A stretch of 53,938 nt of DNA from an uncultured Curvibacter sp. (GCA_903828535.1 CAIKMN010000035.1:1-53938), one strand, 5' to 3'; positions 16,299-25,274 are shown, counted from the first letter of the stretch. The notes: generated from the letters alone by a model not told the origin. Program-made: numbers and translations.

Positions 16299-16375
16299 AT
16301 TGGGAGGGGTTCCGAAAGAAGGTAAGAAATAAAAAATTTTAAGTGTCGCTGTCGTAGAAACGCTGTTGCACAAAG

Positions 16376-17632
16376 CTAGCGGCGGCGCAAACGAATCCGC
16401 AGATCTGGCCCCACCGCCTTGGTTTCGATGAATTGCCAAGCGGATGGGGGCTTAGAGAGCTGAGTGAGTTCAGGCAACTCGGCCAAGGGCCGACCGGGGC
16501 CTAAAAAGGTGGGGGCCAGGTAGAGCAAGACCTCATCGACCAAGCCGCCAGACAACAAGGCACCTGTCAAGGTAGCACCGGCCTCCACATGCAACTCGTT
16601 GATGCCACGGCGGCCCAATTCGTCCAACACGGCGCCGAGATCGCTGGGGTCTGCTTTGACCCACTCAGCGCCTTTGGCTTGCAAAAGGGAGGCGCGGTGG
16701 GCGCGTGAGTCGCGGGCCGTTTCCTCTTGCGGGGACTCGGGTTTATTTGTAACTTCGGGTGCAAAAAACCAAAGGCTGCGCGGGGCGGCCGATTGGGCAT
16801 TCAGTGTGAAAATTTTGGCGTCCGCTGGCGTGCGCCAGGCTCGGTCAAGAACCACCAAAGCGGGCTGAGTACGGGGCCCATTGGTACGAACGTTCAACAA
16901 AGGGTCATCACCCAGGATGGTGCCCACACCGGTCAGTATCGCTTGGGCACGAGCGCGCCACAGTTGGCCATCAGCGCGGGCTTCGGGGGAAGTGATCCAT
17001 TGGCTGACGCCGTTATTCAAGGCCGTTCGTCCGTCTAAAGACGCGCCTACTTTGCACCGAACCCAAGGCCGACCCGTGCGCATGCGGGTTAAAAACCCCC
17101 GTTGGATTTCTTCGGCTTCAGCGGCGTGGTCGCCGATCTGCACCTCGACGCCCGCGGCACGCAATTTTGCAAAGCCTTGCCCCGAGACCAACGGGTTGGG
17201 GTCTTGCAAAGAAGCCACCACCCGGTGGACGCCAGCGGCGATCAAGGCATCGCAGCAGGGGCCTGTGCGGCCTTGATGGGAGCAAGGCTCAAGCGTCACA
17301 TAAGCGGTAGCGCCTTGGGTGTCGTGCCCGTGTTCAGCGGCGTCCTGCAACGCCCTGATTTCAGCGTGCGCGCCACCCGGCGCCTGGGTTTGGCCTTGGC
17401 CAATCACCTGGCCTTGAGGGTTCACCAGCACGGCACCCACAGCGGGGTTGGGGGCGCAGTCACCGCGATCAAGCGCAGCCTGAGCCAAGGCAACGGCCAA
17501 AGCCATGGGGCCGTCGATTGATTGGCCCAGCTTCCCGACTGTCTGCCCAAGGGCCCCACTTCGCTCTGATGGCTTGGGCGAATCGGACAGAGTGCTTACG
17601 GTGTGATGAATGAAATGGCCTGAATTGTTCAT
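16376..17632 (-). CDS. ribD: Bifunctional riboflavin deaminase/reductase RibD
   Basis: Diaminohydroxyphosphoribosylaminopyrimidine deaminase joined to the 5-amino-6-(5-phosphoribosylamino)uracil reductase; steps 2 and 3 of riboflavin synthesis. The Zn site is GGAHAEIRAL plus LEPCSHQGRTGPCCDALI, after CAPNPAVGAVLVNPQG. The reductase half contains VRCKVGASLDGRTALNNGVSQWITS, ILTGVGTILGDDPLLNVR, and INELHVEAGATLTGALL. The linker in the reductase (about 30 polar residues, NKPESPQEETARDSRAHRA) is longer than usual. Start is uncertain: 17632 (used) or 17506, nearest to the conserved domain. The 17632 start faces the plus-strand pilin gene head on, so its promoter must lie inside one of the two coding regions. 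Confidence 0.93.
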   Translation of the reverse strand: MNNSGHFIHHTVSTLSDSPKPSERSGALGQTVGKLGQSIDGPMALAVALAQAALDRGDCAPNPAVGAVLVNPQGQVIGQGQTQAPGGAHAEIRALQDAAEHGHDTQGATAYVTLEPCSHQGRTGPCCDALIAAGVHRVVASLQDPNPLVSGQGFAKLRAAGVEVQIGDHAAEAEEIQRGFLTRMRTGRPWVRCKVGASLDGRTALNNGVSQWITSPEARADGQLWRARAQAILTGVGTILGDDPLLNVRTNGPRTQPALVVLDRAWRTPADAKIFTLNAQSAAPRSLWFFAPEVTNKPESPQEETARDSRAHRASLLQAKGAEWVKADPSDLGAVLDELGRRGINELHVEAGATLTGALLSGGLVDEVLLYLAPTFLGPGRPLAELPELTQLSKPPSAWQFIETKAVGPDLRIRLRRR

Positions 17633-18866
17633 GAGAAAGAAGTCGGCTCCACGGGCCCATGAGGGATTGAACCGGGGCGCCACTTTGTTGGAAGCAATGA
17701 TATCGGTAGTTGTATTGGCCGTGGGCAGCTTGGGGTTGATTCGCTTGGACTTGGGTTCGATGCAGCAAGCCCAGCGCACCCGTCAGAACGATCAGGCGTG
17801 GCACCAGGCCTTGAGTCGGCAAGAAGAAAACAGAGCCCAAGGAGCGCCCCTAAAGGCCCATGTGGGCGGCTTCACGTTGGTAGAACTCTTGATTTCCTTG
17901 GTGGCTTCGTCTTGGGTTATTTTGGCGGCCGTCGCTTTATTTGCGAACGGCGTGCAGCAACGCGAATACCAAACCGCCAGCAATTTATTGCAAGAAAACG
18001 AGCGCTATATCAGGGAGGTGTTGACCCGCAGCGTCCACCAAGTGGGTTTTGAAAATCAACTCGAGGGCGGCGTCTTGCGTCCCCGATCAGACCCCTCCGA
18101 AGCGACAACCGACCTGGTGGCCTTCAACAACTCGGGGCTGGACACCGAGCCGCCTTGGGATGTTTTCGATGGGGTGTTTCTGGCAGCCAAGCAGCGTCAA
18201 AACACGGCCAAAAACCGTTATTTGAACAACGATGTTTTGATGTTGCGTTTTCAAGGCATGGCTGACCCCACCGTTGCTGGTTCAGGAGGAGTGGCCGTCG
18301 CAGTCCCAGTCGCAGACGGGAGCATGACCAATTGTGTCGGGCAGAGCGAATCGGCCACCCTTTCTGCATCGGCATGGCGCACAAGACCTTGGGTGGCTTA
18401 CGGCGTGGTAGCGGGCGCCAACACGGGGGATGAGCCTGAATTGACTTGCCGCTATTTAAATCGGACCGCGTCCAATGCGCTCAATTGGGTGGCCAGGCCC
18501 GTGGCTCGCGGGGTGGAGGTTTTTCAAGTCGTGTTGGGGGTGCCTCCCGAATGGGGGGCGGGCTCGAACGGCGGTCTGCGCTGGCTGGCGCCAGATCGAG
18601 TGGCCGAAGAAGGGCTTTGGCAGTCGGTGTTGGCGGTGCGCTTTGGCCTTGTTTTGCGTTCGCCCAATCGGGTTTATCAAGCAGGGCCGACTCAACGGGT
18701 CTGGCAACCCGCCAAAACCCCATTGACGCCCATGGGCACTGCTTATACGAACTCAGAAAGCGTTGACCCCGGTGCTCATTTCACGCCGCCTGAAGATGGC
18801 CGCTTGCGACGCGTCATGGCTTTCACGGTGAGCCTGCGCAACCCTTTGTCGACCGAGCCGGGTTGA
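17610..18866 (+). CDS. Joined PilV-like/PilW type IV minor pilin ORF
   Basis: One uninterrupted 418-codon frame contains two prepilin starts. Residues 22-60 are a PilV-like N-terminus with cleavage site NRG|ATLLEAMISVVVLAVG (Glu at +5), but it lacks the usual 100 or more residues that follow. At residue 86 a second, PilW-like prepilin site begins: HVGG|FTLVELLISLVASSWVIL, continuing for a full PilW body (SNLLQENERYIREVLTRSVHQVGFENQL). An internal TTG at 17811 would give PilW its own 20-residue leader, so two products or one fusion are both possible. Start could be ATG 17610 or 17631. Minor pilins prime assembly of the type IV pilus and normally need cleavage by PilD; a real fusion would leave a second hydrophobic N-terminus buried inside the chain. 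First gene of the pilin locus. Confidence 0.8.
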   Translation: MKWPELFMRKKSAPRAHEGLNRGATLLEAMISVVVLAVGSLGLIRLDLGSMQQAQRTRQNDQAWHQALSRQEENRAQGAPLKAHVGGFTLVELLISLVASSWVILAAVALFANGVQQREYQTASNLLQENERYIREVLTRSVHQVGFENQLEGGVLRPRSDPSEATTDLVAFNNSGLDTEPPWDVFDGVFLAAKQRQNTAKNRYLNNDVLMLRFQGMADPTVAGSGGVAVAVPVADGSMTNCVGQSESATLSASAWRTRPWVAYGVVAGANTGDEPELTCRYLNRTASNALNWVARPVARGVEVFQVVLGVPPEWGAGSNGGLRWLAPDRVAEEGLWQSVLAVRFGLVLRSPNRVYQAGPTQRVWQPAKTPLTPMGTAYTNSESVDPGAHFTPPEDGRLRRVMAFTVSLRNPLSTEPG

Positions 18867-18870
18867 GCCC

Positions 18871-20157
18871 ATGACCTTGCTTTCCGTGATGTTGGTTTTG
18901 TCGGTGTTGGCCTTGATGAGCATGGGCGCGGCGCGCTTGGCCATTTGGGGCGAGCGTTTGTCGCAGGGTGAACTCGATTTGGCGGTGTCATTTGAAGCGG
19001 CCGAAGCGGCCCTATGGGACGCCGAATGGGACGTCATGGGGGTGGACAACTCGGCATCGGCTCGGCATTGTGATTTTGTGGCGTCGTCCTTTTTGGCCAA
19101 CAGAGAGACGACAGGTGGTGAGGCGCGTTGTGGCGTGGGGCCACACGCCGGTGTTTGTTTTGACGCCGACCATCCGGGTCAAGCCTGGCGTCGGCTGACG
19201 GACGTGATGAAGTCAGAAAGCGGACAGGGTGCGCAAAACCAAACGGTGGCCTATGGTCAATTCACGGGTGCTTCTTGGGCCTCGGTTTCTTTGGGGGGCC
19301 TGGTGGCGCAGAACCCATTGCACCAAGTTCATCAAGTACAGCCTCCGCGCTACTTGGTCGAGTGGGCGCCTCTGGTGACGCAAGACCGCGATCAGCCCCG
19401 TGCTGGCTGGGTCGTCACCGCTGTCGGATTTGGCCTCAATCCCGCCACCCAAACGTGGTTGCAAGTGGTGCTGAACAAACCCGGCCCCGCCGTGCAAACC
19501 CCTTGCAAGCCGCCTTCTCTGGCGTCACCGAACCCAGCTGACGTGCAAAAGCCCTGGGTTTATTTGCCCCCACGCTCGGCCTCGGCGATGCCCCATCGCT
19601 GGCGCTGCCATGAACAGGCAACCGAGGAAACCCAAGGAAGCCCCCCAAGCCCGGCGAAGTCAACGATTTGCGGGCGTCTCAGTTGGCGGGAATTGGCGGT
19701 GGGAGGTTCCGGATTCACCCTGATCGAGTTGCTGGTGGTGGTGGCCATTTTGGGGGTCTTAAGCGCCGTGGCCTATCCTCAGTTCGCCCAGCACTTAACG
19801 CGGGTCAAGCGCAGCAGTTGCCAAGCCCTGGTGATGCAGACCCTGCAAGCACAAGAGCGGTACAAAAGCGAAAACGCCACATACCGCCTGCTGCCCCTGG
19901 CCCCCTCGGGTTCATCGAATGGCGGACCGAATGAAGAGTCGCCGGCGTGTGCGGTCGGCGCCAGGGCCTGCGCGGTTGGGGTTGGGGTTGACGTGGGTAG
20001 CAGAAATTCAAAAGGCAGTTCCTTGGCGGTCTGCATTGAGGTGTTCGCCCAGCCGCTCTATCAACACAGCGATTGGGCCGAAATGAGTTTGGACAGCCAA
20101 GGGCGAACCCGCTGTGTCATGGACGATTCAAAGGGGGCCTCCAATTGTTGGCCATAA
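18871..20157 (+). CDS. Joined PilX-like/PilE type IV pilin ORF
   Basis: A single 428-codon frame. Residues 1-200 are PilX-like: a hydrophobic start (TLLSVMLVLSVLALMSMGA) and the family motif SFEAAEAALWDAEWDVMG, ending WLQVVLNKPG. It lacks the short leader and Gly at -1 and has Ser instead of Glu at +5. Residues 201-280 are a Pro/Ser-rich linker. At residue 281 a canonical PilE-type prepilin begins (GGSG|FTLIELLVVVAILGVLSAVAYPQF) and runs to a typical PilE end. In related genomes the very large pilY1 gene usually sits between pilX and pilE; it is absent here. An internal TTG at 19693 would give PilE a normal 7-residue leader, and an ATG at 19588 a long one. Start is 4 nt after the upstream stop. 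Confidence 0.8.
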   Translation: MTLLSVMLVLSVLALMSMGAARLAIWGERLSQGELDLAVSFEAAEAALWDAEWDVMGVDNSASARHCDFVASSFLANRETTGGEARCGVGPHAGVCFDADHPGQAWRRLTDVMKSESGQGAQNQTVAYGQFTGASWASVSLGGLVAQNPLHQVHQVQPPRYLVEWAPLVTQDRDQPRAGWVVTAVGFGLNPATQTWLQVVLNKPGPAVQTPCKPPSLASPNPADVQKPWVYLPPRSASAMPHRWRCHEQATEETQGSPPSPAKSTICGRLSWRELAVGGSGFTLIELLVVVAILGVLSAVAYPQFAQHLTRVKRSSCQALVMQTLQAQERYKSENATYRLLPLAPSGSSNGGPNEESPACAVGARACAVGVGVDVGSRNSKGSSLAVCIEVFAQPLYQHSDWAEMSLDSQGRTRCVMDDSKGASNCWP

Positions 20158-20723
20158 AGCGACACCACGGCCCCCAAAAAAGGACTTTGCCAAGTGGTTT
20201 TACCTTGATAGAGGGGTTGGTGGTCATGGCCGTTTTGGGTTTGTTGACGACAGCGGGCTTGGCGGGTTGGCAGCGTTTTTGGATCAACCAACAAATGAGC
20301 AGCGCCGCCACCGAACTGGCCGCCAGTTTGACCTTGGCCCGCGCCGAGGCAGTGCATGCGCGCAGGGAGGTTTTGGTCGAGCCTTTGGACCCTGTGGACG
20401 GTTGGGCTTCGGGTTGGCGCGTCCATGCATTGGACAAAGAAGGAGATCAAGACTTCAGCCGATCGCCGCCTTTGAGCCCACGCTTGGTTCAAGACATCCG
20501 CACCACGGGCTCTTTTAAAAACAGCACCAAAGGCGGGGCCTTTTTTGCCTATTCGCCCAAGGGTTTTTCGCAGCGCATTTCCAGTCGCTTCAATGCCATG
20601 CCAACCGGCAAGGTCTGGTGGTCTTCAGCAGACACGCCACAAGAGCGGGTGGTGCTGGTGGATTGGGTCGGCAGGGTGCGGGTTTGCGACCCCTCAATGG
20701 ACAAAAAGCGATGTGGAGATTGA
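20148..20723 (+). CDS. fimT: FimT/GspH-type minor pilin
   Basis: A type IV pilus minor pilin of about 191 residues. The prepilin site is LPSG|FTLIEGLVVMAVLGLLTTAG, followed by the FimT/GspH pattern QQMSSAATELAASLTLARAEAVHARREVLVEP and a beta-rich C-terminal domain ending with a Cys pair (VRVCDPSMDKKRCG). The start is taken as TTG at 20148, giving a 17-residue leader with AAGGGGGCC upstream; it overlaps the PilE stop by 10 nt, implying coupling. FimT is thought to bind DNA and aid competence in some gammaproteobacteria. Unusually it comes last; in many Burkholderiales fimT heads the pilVWXY1E cluster. Confidence 0.82.
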   Translation: MAIKRHHGPQKRTLPSGFTLIEGLVVMAVLGLLTTAGLAGWQRFWINQQMSSAATELAASLTLARAEAVHARREVLVEPLDPVDGWASGWRVHALDKEGDQDFSRSPPLSPRLVQDIRTTGSFKNSTKGGAFFAYSPKGFSQRISSRFNAMPTGKVWWSSADTPQERVVLVDWVGRVRVCDPSMDKKRCGD

Positions 20724-20792
20724 CCCCTAAAACAAACCCAAAAACGATCTGCGACAATAGAGTTGTTAGAACGTCCAGAAAAATAAGTTTAA

Positions 20793-21317
20793 ATGAGCAC
20801 ATTGACCTCCGTTGACATTCGCCCTGCCACTTTGCGGGACGCCAAAATCGTTTCAGAAATCCACGCCCAAACCGCTCAAGCCGCTTTCCGTGGTCTGGTC
20901 CCAGACGACGTTTTAAAGAGCATGACCGCCGACAAGCGAGTCGCTCAATGGCGTGAAGCCATCGAATACTGTGAGCCCCAAGTCCAAGTGGCCATGGAAG
21001 ATGGCAAGGTGGTTGGTTTTGTGGGCTTTGACCGCTCCCGTGACCCCAAGTCGCGCCCCACCACTGGCGAAATTTGGGCCATTTACGTCCTGCCCAGCCA
21101 TTGGGACAAAGGCATCGGCGTGGCCTTGTGGGACGCGGCCCGAGAAGGCTTGTCCGAAGAAGGTTGCACCAATGTGACCGTTTGGGCGCCTTTGCAAAAT
21201 GAACGAGCCTTGCGTTTCTTTGAGATGGCCGCATTCAAGCGCGAAATGAACACTGCCAAAACCGTGCCTGTGGGCAGCATTCGCATCGAAGAAATTCGAC
21301 TGAAACGCGATCTTTGA
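20793..21317 (+). CDS. GNAT-family N-acetyltransferase
   Basis: A 174-residue acetyl-CoA-dependent acyltransferase. The GNAT core is seen as DIRPATLRDAKIVSEIHAQT at the N-terminus, EIWAIYVLPSHWDKGIGVALW (motif A, with a variant of the R/Q-x-x-G-x-A acetyl-CoA loop: WDKGIGVAL), and NERALRFFEMAAFKRE (motif B). The C-terminal strand is IRIEEIRLKRDL. It resembles enzymes annotated as acting on small amines or ribosomal protein N-termini, but the substrate is not predictable. The stop overlaps the start of the methyltransferase gene by 4 nt (TTGA), so the two are translationally coupled. Confidence 0.88.
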   Translation: MSTLTSVDIRPATLRDAKIVSEIHAQTAQAAFRGLVPDDVLKSMTADKRVAQWREAIEYCEPQVQVAMEDGKVVGFVGFDRSRDPKSRPTTGEIWAIYVLPSHWDKGIGVALWDAAREGLSEEGCTNVTVWAPLQNERALRFFEMAAFKREMNTAKTVPVGSIRIEEIRLKRDL

Positions 21318-22591
21318 ACGACGCGCTCCCCCCCGAATGCCTCACTTGGCAAGACGCACAAGGTCAAGAACACCAAGCCCTTTGGCACTCTGAATCGGGC
21401 GTGGCCTTGCCCACTCGATTTCAGCTGGCCGACGACACCTTGACCGCCGACAGTGCTTTGCGTTTGGCTTCCTCGGGTGTCTCCCTGATTTGGCAGGGGG
21501 ACTTTCACAACGCCAAAATGCTGTTGCAGGCCATGGGCCGTCGTTTGGCGGCGCGCGCTGAAAAATCGAAAAAACCTTCAAAGAAAAAAGCGCCAGCGGC
21601 TTTCTCGCAAGCCGCTCCGCCCGACTCTCCCCATGCTTTTCCCCATGCCTTTCATCTTTACCGACAAGCCACCGCGCAGCGAGCCCAGATTTTGGGTCGC
21701 TTGTTGGTGCCCCTGACCTCCGACTGGGAAATCCCTTTGCGCCGAGCGCCCGACATCCAAGCCGCGGTGCAGCAGGCTTGGGGCTCATCCTCTCAAACCA
21801 AAGCAAACGCAGAGGTTGTGGCGCCCACAGATCACTTGGTGTCGCTGCGAGAATTACAGGGCTTGATCGGGGCTTATGAGTGGCGCCGTCAAGGCGTTGA
21901 AATTCCGGCCTTGAACCCAGGCCCCAACAACCGCATCTTTCCCCATTACGGTGTTTTTTCGCCCATTCGTGGTGAGTACATCGATTTGGTTGCGGATGCC
22001 CCATTGCCCGTTTTACCCATTTTGCCTGAGGGTGCCCGTTCTCTGCGTGCCTTCGACATTGGGGTGGGCACCGGCGTTTTGTCGGCGGTATTGGCCCGTC
22101 GTGGCGTTCAGCACATCTTCGCCACCGACCTCGACCCCCGTGCGCTGGCGTGCGCTGCGGACAACTTGCAGCGCTTGCGTTGCTCGGGCGCTGTGACCTT
22201 ACAGGCGGCTAACTTGTTCCCCACCACCGCGCCACCGCAAGCCGACCTGATCGTTTGCAACCCGCCTTGGCTGCCCGGCAAACCCAGTTCGCCCATTGAA
22301 GGCGCCATCTACGACTTCAACAGCCAGATGTTGAAAGGCTTTTTGGCTCAAGCCAAAGCCCATTTGAGCCTGCATGGCGAGGCTTGGTTGATTCTTTCTG
22401 ACTTGGCCGAACACCTGGGTTTGCGCACCCGCGAAGCGTTGCTGGGCTGGATAGCGGCAGGCGGTTTGCAGGTATTGGGGCGGATTGACACCCGCGCCAA
22501 ACACCCCAAAGCCATGGACCCGACCGACCCCCTTTACGCGGCGCGCTCGGCTGAGCTGACCAGTCTTTGGCGTTTGGGGCACATGGCTTGA
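21314..22591 (+). CDS. Class I SAM-dependent methyltransferase (PrmC/RsmC-like, NPPW motif)
   Basis: A 425-residue protein whose C-terminal half is a Rossmann methyltransferase: motif I is FDIGVGTGVLSAVL from residue 247, motif II is FATDLDP, and the catalytic NPPW tetrad is at residues 316-319 (IVCNPPWLPGKP). NPPY/NPPW enzymes methylate exocyclic or side-chain nitrogens, such as glutamine in release factors (PrmC) or guanine in rRNA (RsmC). Residues 1-240 form a less conserved domain with a lysine-rich linker (about 80-95) and the motif ELQGLIGAYEWRRQGVEIPAL. It starts at TTG 21314, overlapping the GNAT stop. The target is not known. Confidence 0.85.
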   Translation: MNDALPPECLTWQDAQGQEHQALWHSESGVALPTRFQLADDTLTADSALRLASSGVSLIWQGDFHNAKMLLQAMGRRLAARAEKSKKPSKKKAPAAFSQAAPPDSPHAFPHAFHLYRQATAQRAQILGRLLVPLTSDWEIPLRRAPDIQAAVQQAWGSSSQTKANAEVVAPTDHLVSLRELQGLIGAYEWRRQGVEIPALNPGPNNRIFPHYGVFSPIRGEYIDLVADAPLPVLPILPEGARSLRAFDIGVGTGVLSAVLARRGVQHIFATDLDPRALACAADNLQRLRCSGAVTLQAANLFPTTAPPQADLIVCNPPWLPGKPSSPIEGAIYDFNSQMLKGFLAQAKAHLSLHGEAWLILSDLAEHLGLRTREALLGWIAAGGLQVLGRIDTRAKHPKAMDPTDPLYAARSAELTSLWRLGHMA

Positions 22592-22719
22592 GTCGGCTTG
22601 CATGGCGTTTAAGTGCAGGCCAAAGTCGCTAAAAGCGTTTGACTTCTAAGGGCATGTAACACCTGCTCACGCAAGCGTCACGAAGCCCTCTTACACTGCA
22701 GCCAAATTCGAGACAAAAA

Positions 22720-24246
22720 ATGCCTGATTCAAACCTCCGCCTTGATGCACTTTCCCCAGCCCGTCTGGGGGAAATTCGCCGTGGCGTCGAAAAAGAAAGC
22801 CTGCGTGCGCTGCCCAACGGCCAACTCGCGCTGACCCCGCATCCCCTGTCTTTGGGCGCGGCTTTGACCCACCCCAGCATCACCACCGACTTCAGCGAGT
22901 CTCAGCTGGAACTGGTCACCGGCGCGCATGTGCGCGTAGAAGATTGTGTCGACGAGCTTCAGCAATTACATCAATACGTTTACCGCAACTTGGCCAAAGA
23001 GGGCAAAGAAATGTTGTGGGTATCGAGCATGCCCTGCGATTTGCCCGCCGACGAAACCATTCCCATTGGCCGCTACGGCTCGTCGCATGTGGGCCGAGCC
23101 AAAAGCGTTTACCGCATGGGTTTGGGCCATCGTTATGGGCGCCGCATGCAAACCATTTCGGGCATTCACTACAACTGGTCTTTGCCGGGTCTGCGCAGTG
23201 AAGATTATTTCGGGCTGATTCGCAACTTCCGTCGCCAAGCTTTTTTGTTGTTGTACCTGTTTGGCGCGTCGCCGGTTTTGTCGCCTACCTTTGTCACGGG
23301 CCGCAAGCACGGTTTGCAAAAACTCAGTGCCAAAGCCCTGTATTTGCCCTATGCCACCTCTTTGCGCATGGGCCGGCTCGGTTATCAAAGTGATGCACAA
23401 GCCAGCTTGGCCGTCAGCTACAACAGCTTAGAGGGCTACGCGGCCTCGCTTCACGAGGCCTTGGTCAAGCCTTATCCCGCCTATGAGACGATTGGCATTC
23501 GCAACCCCGGCGGCGACTACAACCAGCTCTCCGACACCTTGCTACAAATCGAAAACGAGTTTTACGGCACCATTCGGCCCAAGCGCACCATCCAAACGGG
23601 TGAGCGCCCCTTGCACGCCTTGCGCGAGCGCGGGGTGGAATACGTTGAAGTGCGTTTGATGGACTTGGACCCCTTTGAAGAACTGGGCATCAACGCCCAA
23701 ACCATGCGCTTCTTGGATGTGTTCTTGCTCCATTGCTTGGTCACCGACAGCGCGACCGATACGCCTGCCGAGGTCGCCGAAATTCAATACAACCAGCACC
23801 AAACAGCCTCTGCAGGACGCCAACCGGGCTTGTTGTTGAAGCGCGATGGGCAAGAAGTGACCCTGCAAAGTTGGGGCGCCGAGATTTTGGCCCAATGCCG
23901 ACCCGTCGCCCTGGCGCTCGATGCCGCTCACCAAAGCCCCGCTTACACCGAGGCCTTGGACATGGCCGAGCAGCGTTTGCAAAACCCTGAACTGACGCCT
24001 TCTGCCCGCGTGTTGGCCGCATTGAAAGAGCACCACGAAAACAGCTTCTTGCAATTCGGTTTGTTGCAATCCGCTAAAACCCAGGCCCGCTTGATGGCGC
24101 TGCCTTGGGGGACTGAGCAGCAAGCTCGATTGGACGCCGCGAGCCAAAAATCGCTGCAAGACCAGACCGCCATTGAGTTGGCCGAAGACGAGTCGTTTGA
24201 AGACTTCCGTCAAGCCTATGTTTCTGAAGCCCGACTGGGCCTCTGA
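22720..24246 (+). CDS. gshA: Glutamate-cysteine ligase
   Basis: First enzyme of glutathione synthesis: ATP-dependent formation of gamma-glutamylcysteine. The 508-residue product is the gammaproteobacterial-type GCL (GshA family 1), with IRRGVEKESLRALPNGQLALTP, TTDFSESQLELVTG, LWVSSMPCDLPADETIPI, YRMGLGHRYGRRMQTISGIHYNWSLP, and GVEYVEVRLMDLDPFEELGI, all hallmark stretches around the active site. A 128-bp gap upstream holds a candidate -10 (TACACT at 22692) but no good -35. It is followed 30 bp later by the RbgA-like GTPase gene. Confidence 0.96.
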   Translation: MPDSNLRLDALSPARLGEIRRGVEKESLRALPNGQLALTPHPLSLGAALTHPSITTDFSESQLELVTGAHVRVEDCVDELQQLHQYVYRNLAKEGKEMLWVSSMPCDLPADETIPIGRYGSSHVGRAKSVYRMGLGHRYGRRMQTISGIHYNWSLPGLRSEDYFGLIRNFRRQAFLLLYLFGASPVLSPTFVTGRKHGLQKLSAKALYLPYATSLRMGRLGYQSDAQASLAVSYNSLEGYAASLHEALVKPYPAYETIGIRNPGGDYNQLSDTLLQIENEFYGTIRPKRTIQTGERPLHALRERGVEYVEVRLMDLDPFEELGINAQTMRFLDVFLLHCLVTDSATDTPAEVAEIQYNQHQTASAGRQPGLLLKRDGQEVTLQSWGAEILAQCRPVALALDAAHQSPAYTEALDMAEQRLQNPELTPSARVLAALKEHHENSFLQFGLLQSAKTQARLMALPWGTEQQARLDAASQKSLQDQTAIELAEDESFEDFRQAYVSEARLGL

Positions 24247-24276
24247 GGCGCTGGTGCGGACGATCGGGATTTAAGC

Positions 24277-25236
24277 ATGGCTATTCAATGGTTCCCCGGC
24301 CACATGCACCTGACCCGACAGGCCATTGCCGAGCGGGTCAAAGCAGTGGATGTGGTGATCGAAATGCTCGATGCCCGGTTGCCCGGCTCCAGCGCCAACC
24401 CCATGTTGGCCGATTTGACCCACGCCAAGCCCAAGTTGAAGCTGCTGGGCAAACAAGACTTGGCCGACCCGCTCCAAACCGAGGCCTGGCTGGCGCATTA
24501 CCAAGCCCAAGACCAAACCCACGCCATTGCGCTGGACGCCAAGCACCAAGCGCCTGTGAAGACGTTGCTGGACGCATGCAGACGCCTGGCCCCCACTCGA
24601 GGCGAGAGTTTGACCAAGCCCATGCGCGTGCTCATTTGCGGCATTCCGAATGTGGGCAAAAGCACCTTGATTAACCGAATGGTCGGCAAAACCGCCGCCA
24701 AAGCCGCGGATGAAGCGGGCGTTACCAAACAAGAAATGCGTTATGCCTTGACCGACGCTTTTTACCTTTACGACACGCCCGGTGTCTTGTGGCCGCGCAT
24801 CATCGTGGCGCAAACCGGTTTCAATTTGGCCGCCAGCGGTGCGATTGGCCGCAACGCCTTCGACGACATCGAAGTGGCTTTGGTCCTTTTGGATTACCTG
24901 AAAACCCATTACCCGCAAGCCCTTCAAGCGCGCTACAAACTGGATCATCTGGCGGCTTTGATGGCCTTGGAGGATGAGGCCTTGTTGACCCACATCGGCA
25001 AAGGTCGAGGCGGCTTGTTGTCGGGCGGTCGGGTGGACATGCAAAAAGCGGCCGAAGCCGCTATCCACGATTTCCGTTCAGGCACTTTGGGCCGAATTTC
25101 CCTAGAAACGCCCGCAGAATTTGCCGAATGGCTGGCCGCCGGAGAAGAACTGGACGCCGAGCGCACCGTTCGCAAAGAGGCCTTTGCACAAGCCAAGGCC
25201 GAGCAAAAAAAATCAGGGCAAAAAAAGCGCTGGTGA
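24277..25236 (+). CDS. ylqF: RbgA/YlqF-like ribosome biogenesis GTPase
   Basis: A circularly permuted GTPase of 319 residues that in Bacillus helps late 50S assembly. The N-terminus is typical (IQWFPGHMHLTRQAI, VIEMLDARLPGSSANP). The P-loop (G1) is GIPNVGKST at residues 122-130 and G3 is DTPG at 166-169. The permuted G4 motif, normally NKxD, reads GKQD at residues 58-61, so the purine-contacting Asn is Gly. The C-terminal domain (FRSGTLGRISLETPAEF) and a Lys-rich tail follow. Possibly still a GTPase with weaker base specificity. In an operon with gshA by spacing (30 bp). Confidence 0.9.
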   Translation: MAIQWFPGHMHLTRQAIAERVKAVDVVIEMLDARLPGSSANPMLADLTHAKPKLKLLGKQDLADPLQTEAWLAHYQAQDQTHAIALDAKHQAPVKTLLDACRRLAPTRGESLTKPMRVLICGIPNVGKSTLINRMVGKTAAKAADEAGVTKQEMRYALTDAFYLYDTPGVLWPRIIVAQTGFNLAASGAIGRNAFDDIEVALVLLDYLKTHYPQALQARYKLDHLAALMALEDEALLTHIGKGRGGLLSGGRVDMQKAAEAAIHDFRSGTLGRISLETPAEFAEWLAAGEELDAERTVRKEAFAQAKAEQKKSGQKKRW

Positions 25237-25274
25237 AGTCTGGGTTAAGCAAACAAAGCTTAAACCCTCCACCT

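Noticed and set aside
16299-16375. Possible FMN riboswitch between ribD and ribE
   Set aside because: The 77-bp gap is too short for the roughly 130-nt FMN aptamer and none of its conserved segments is visible.
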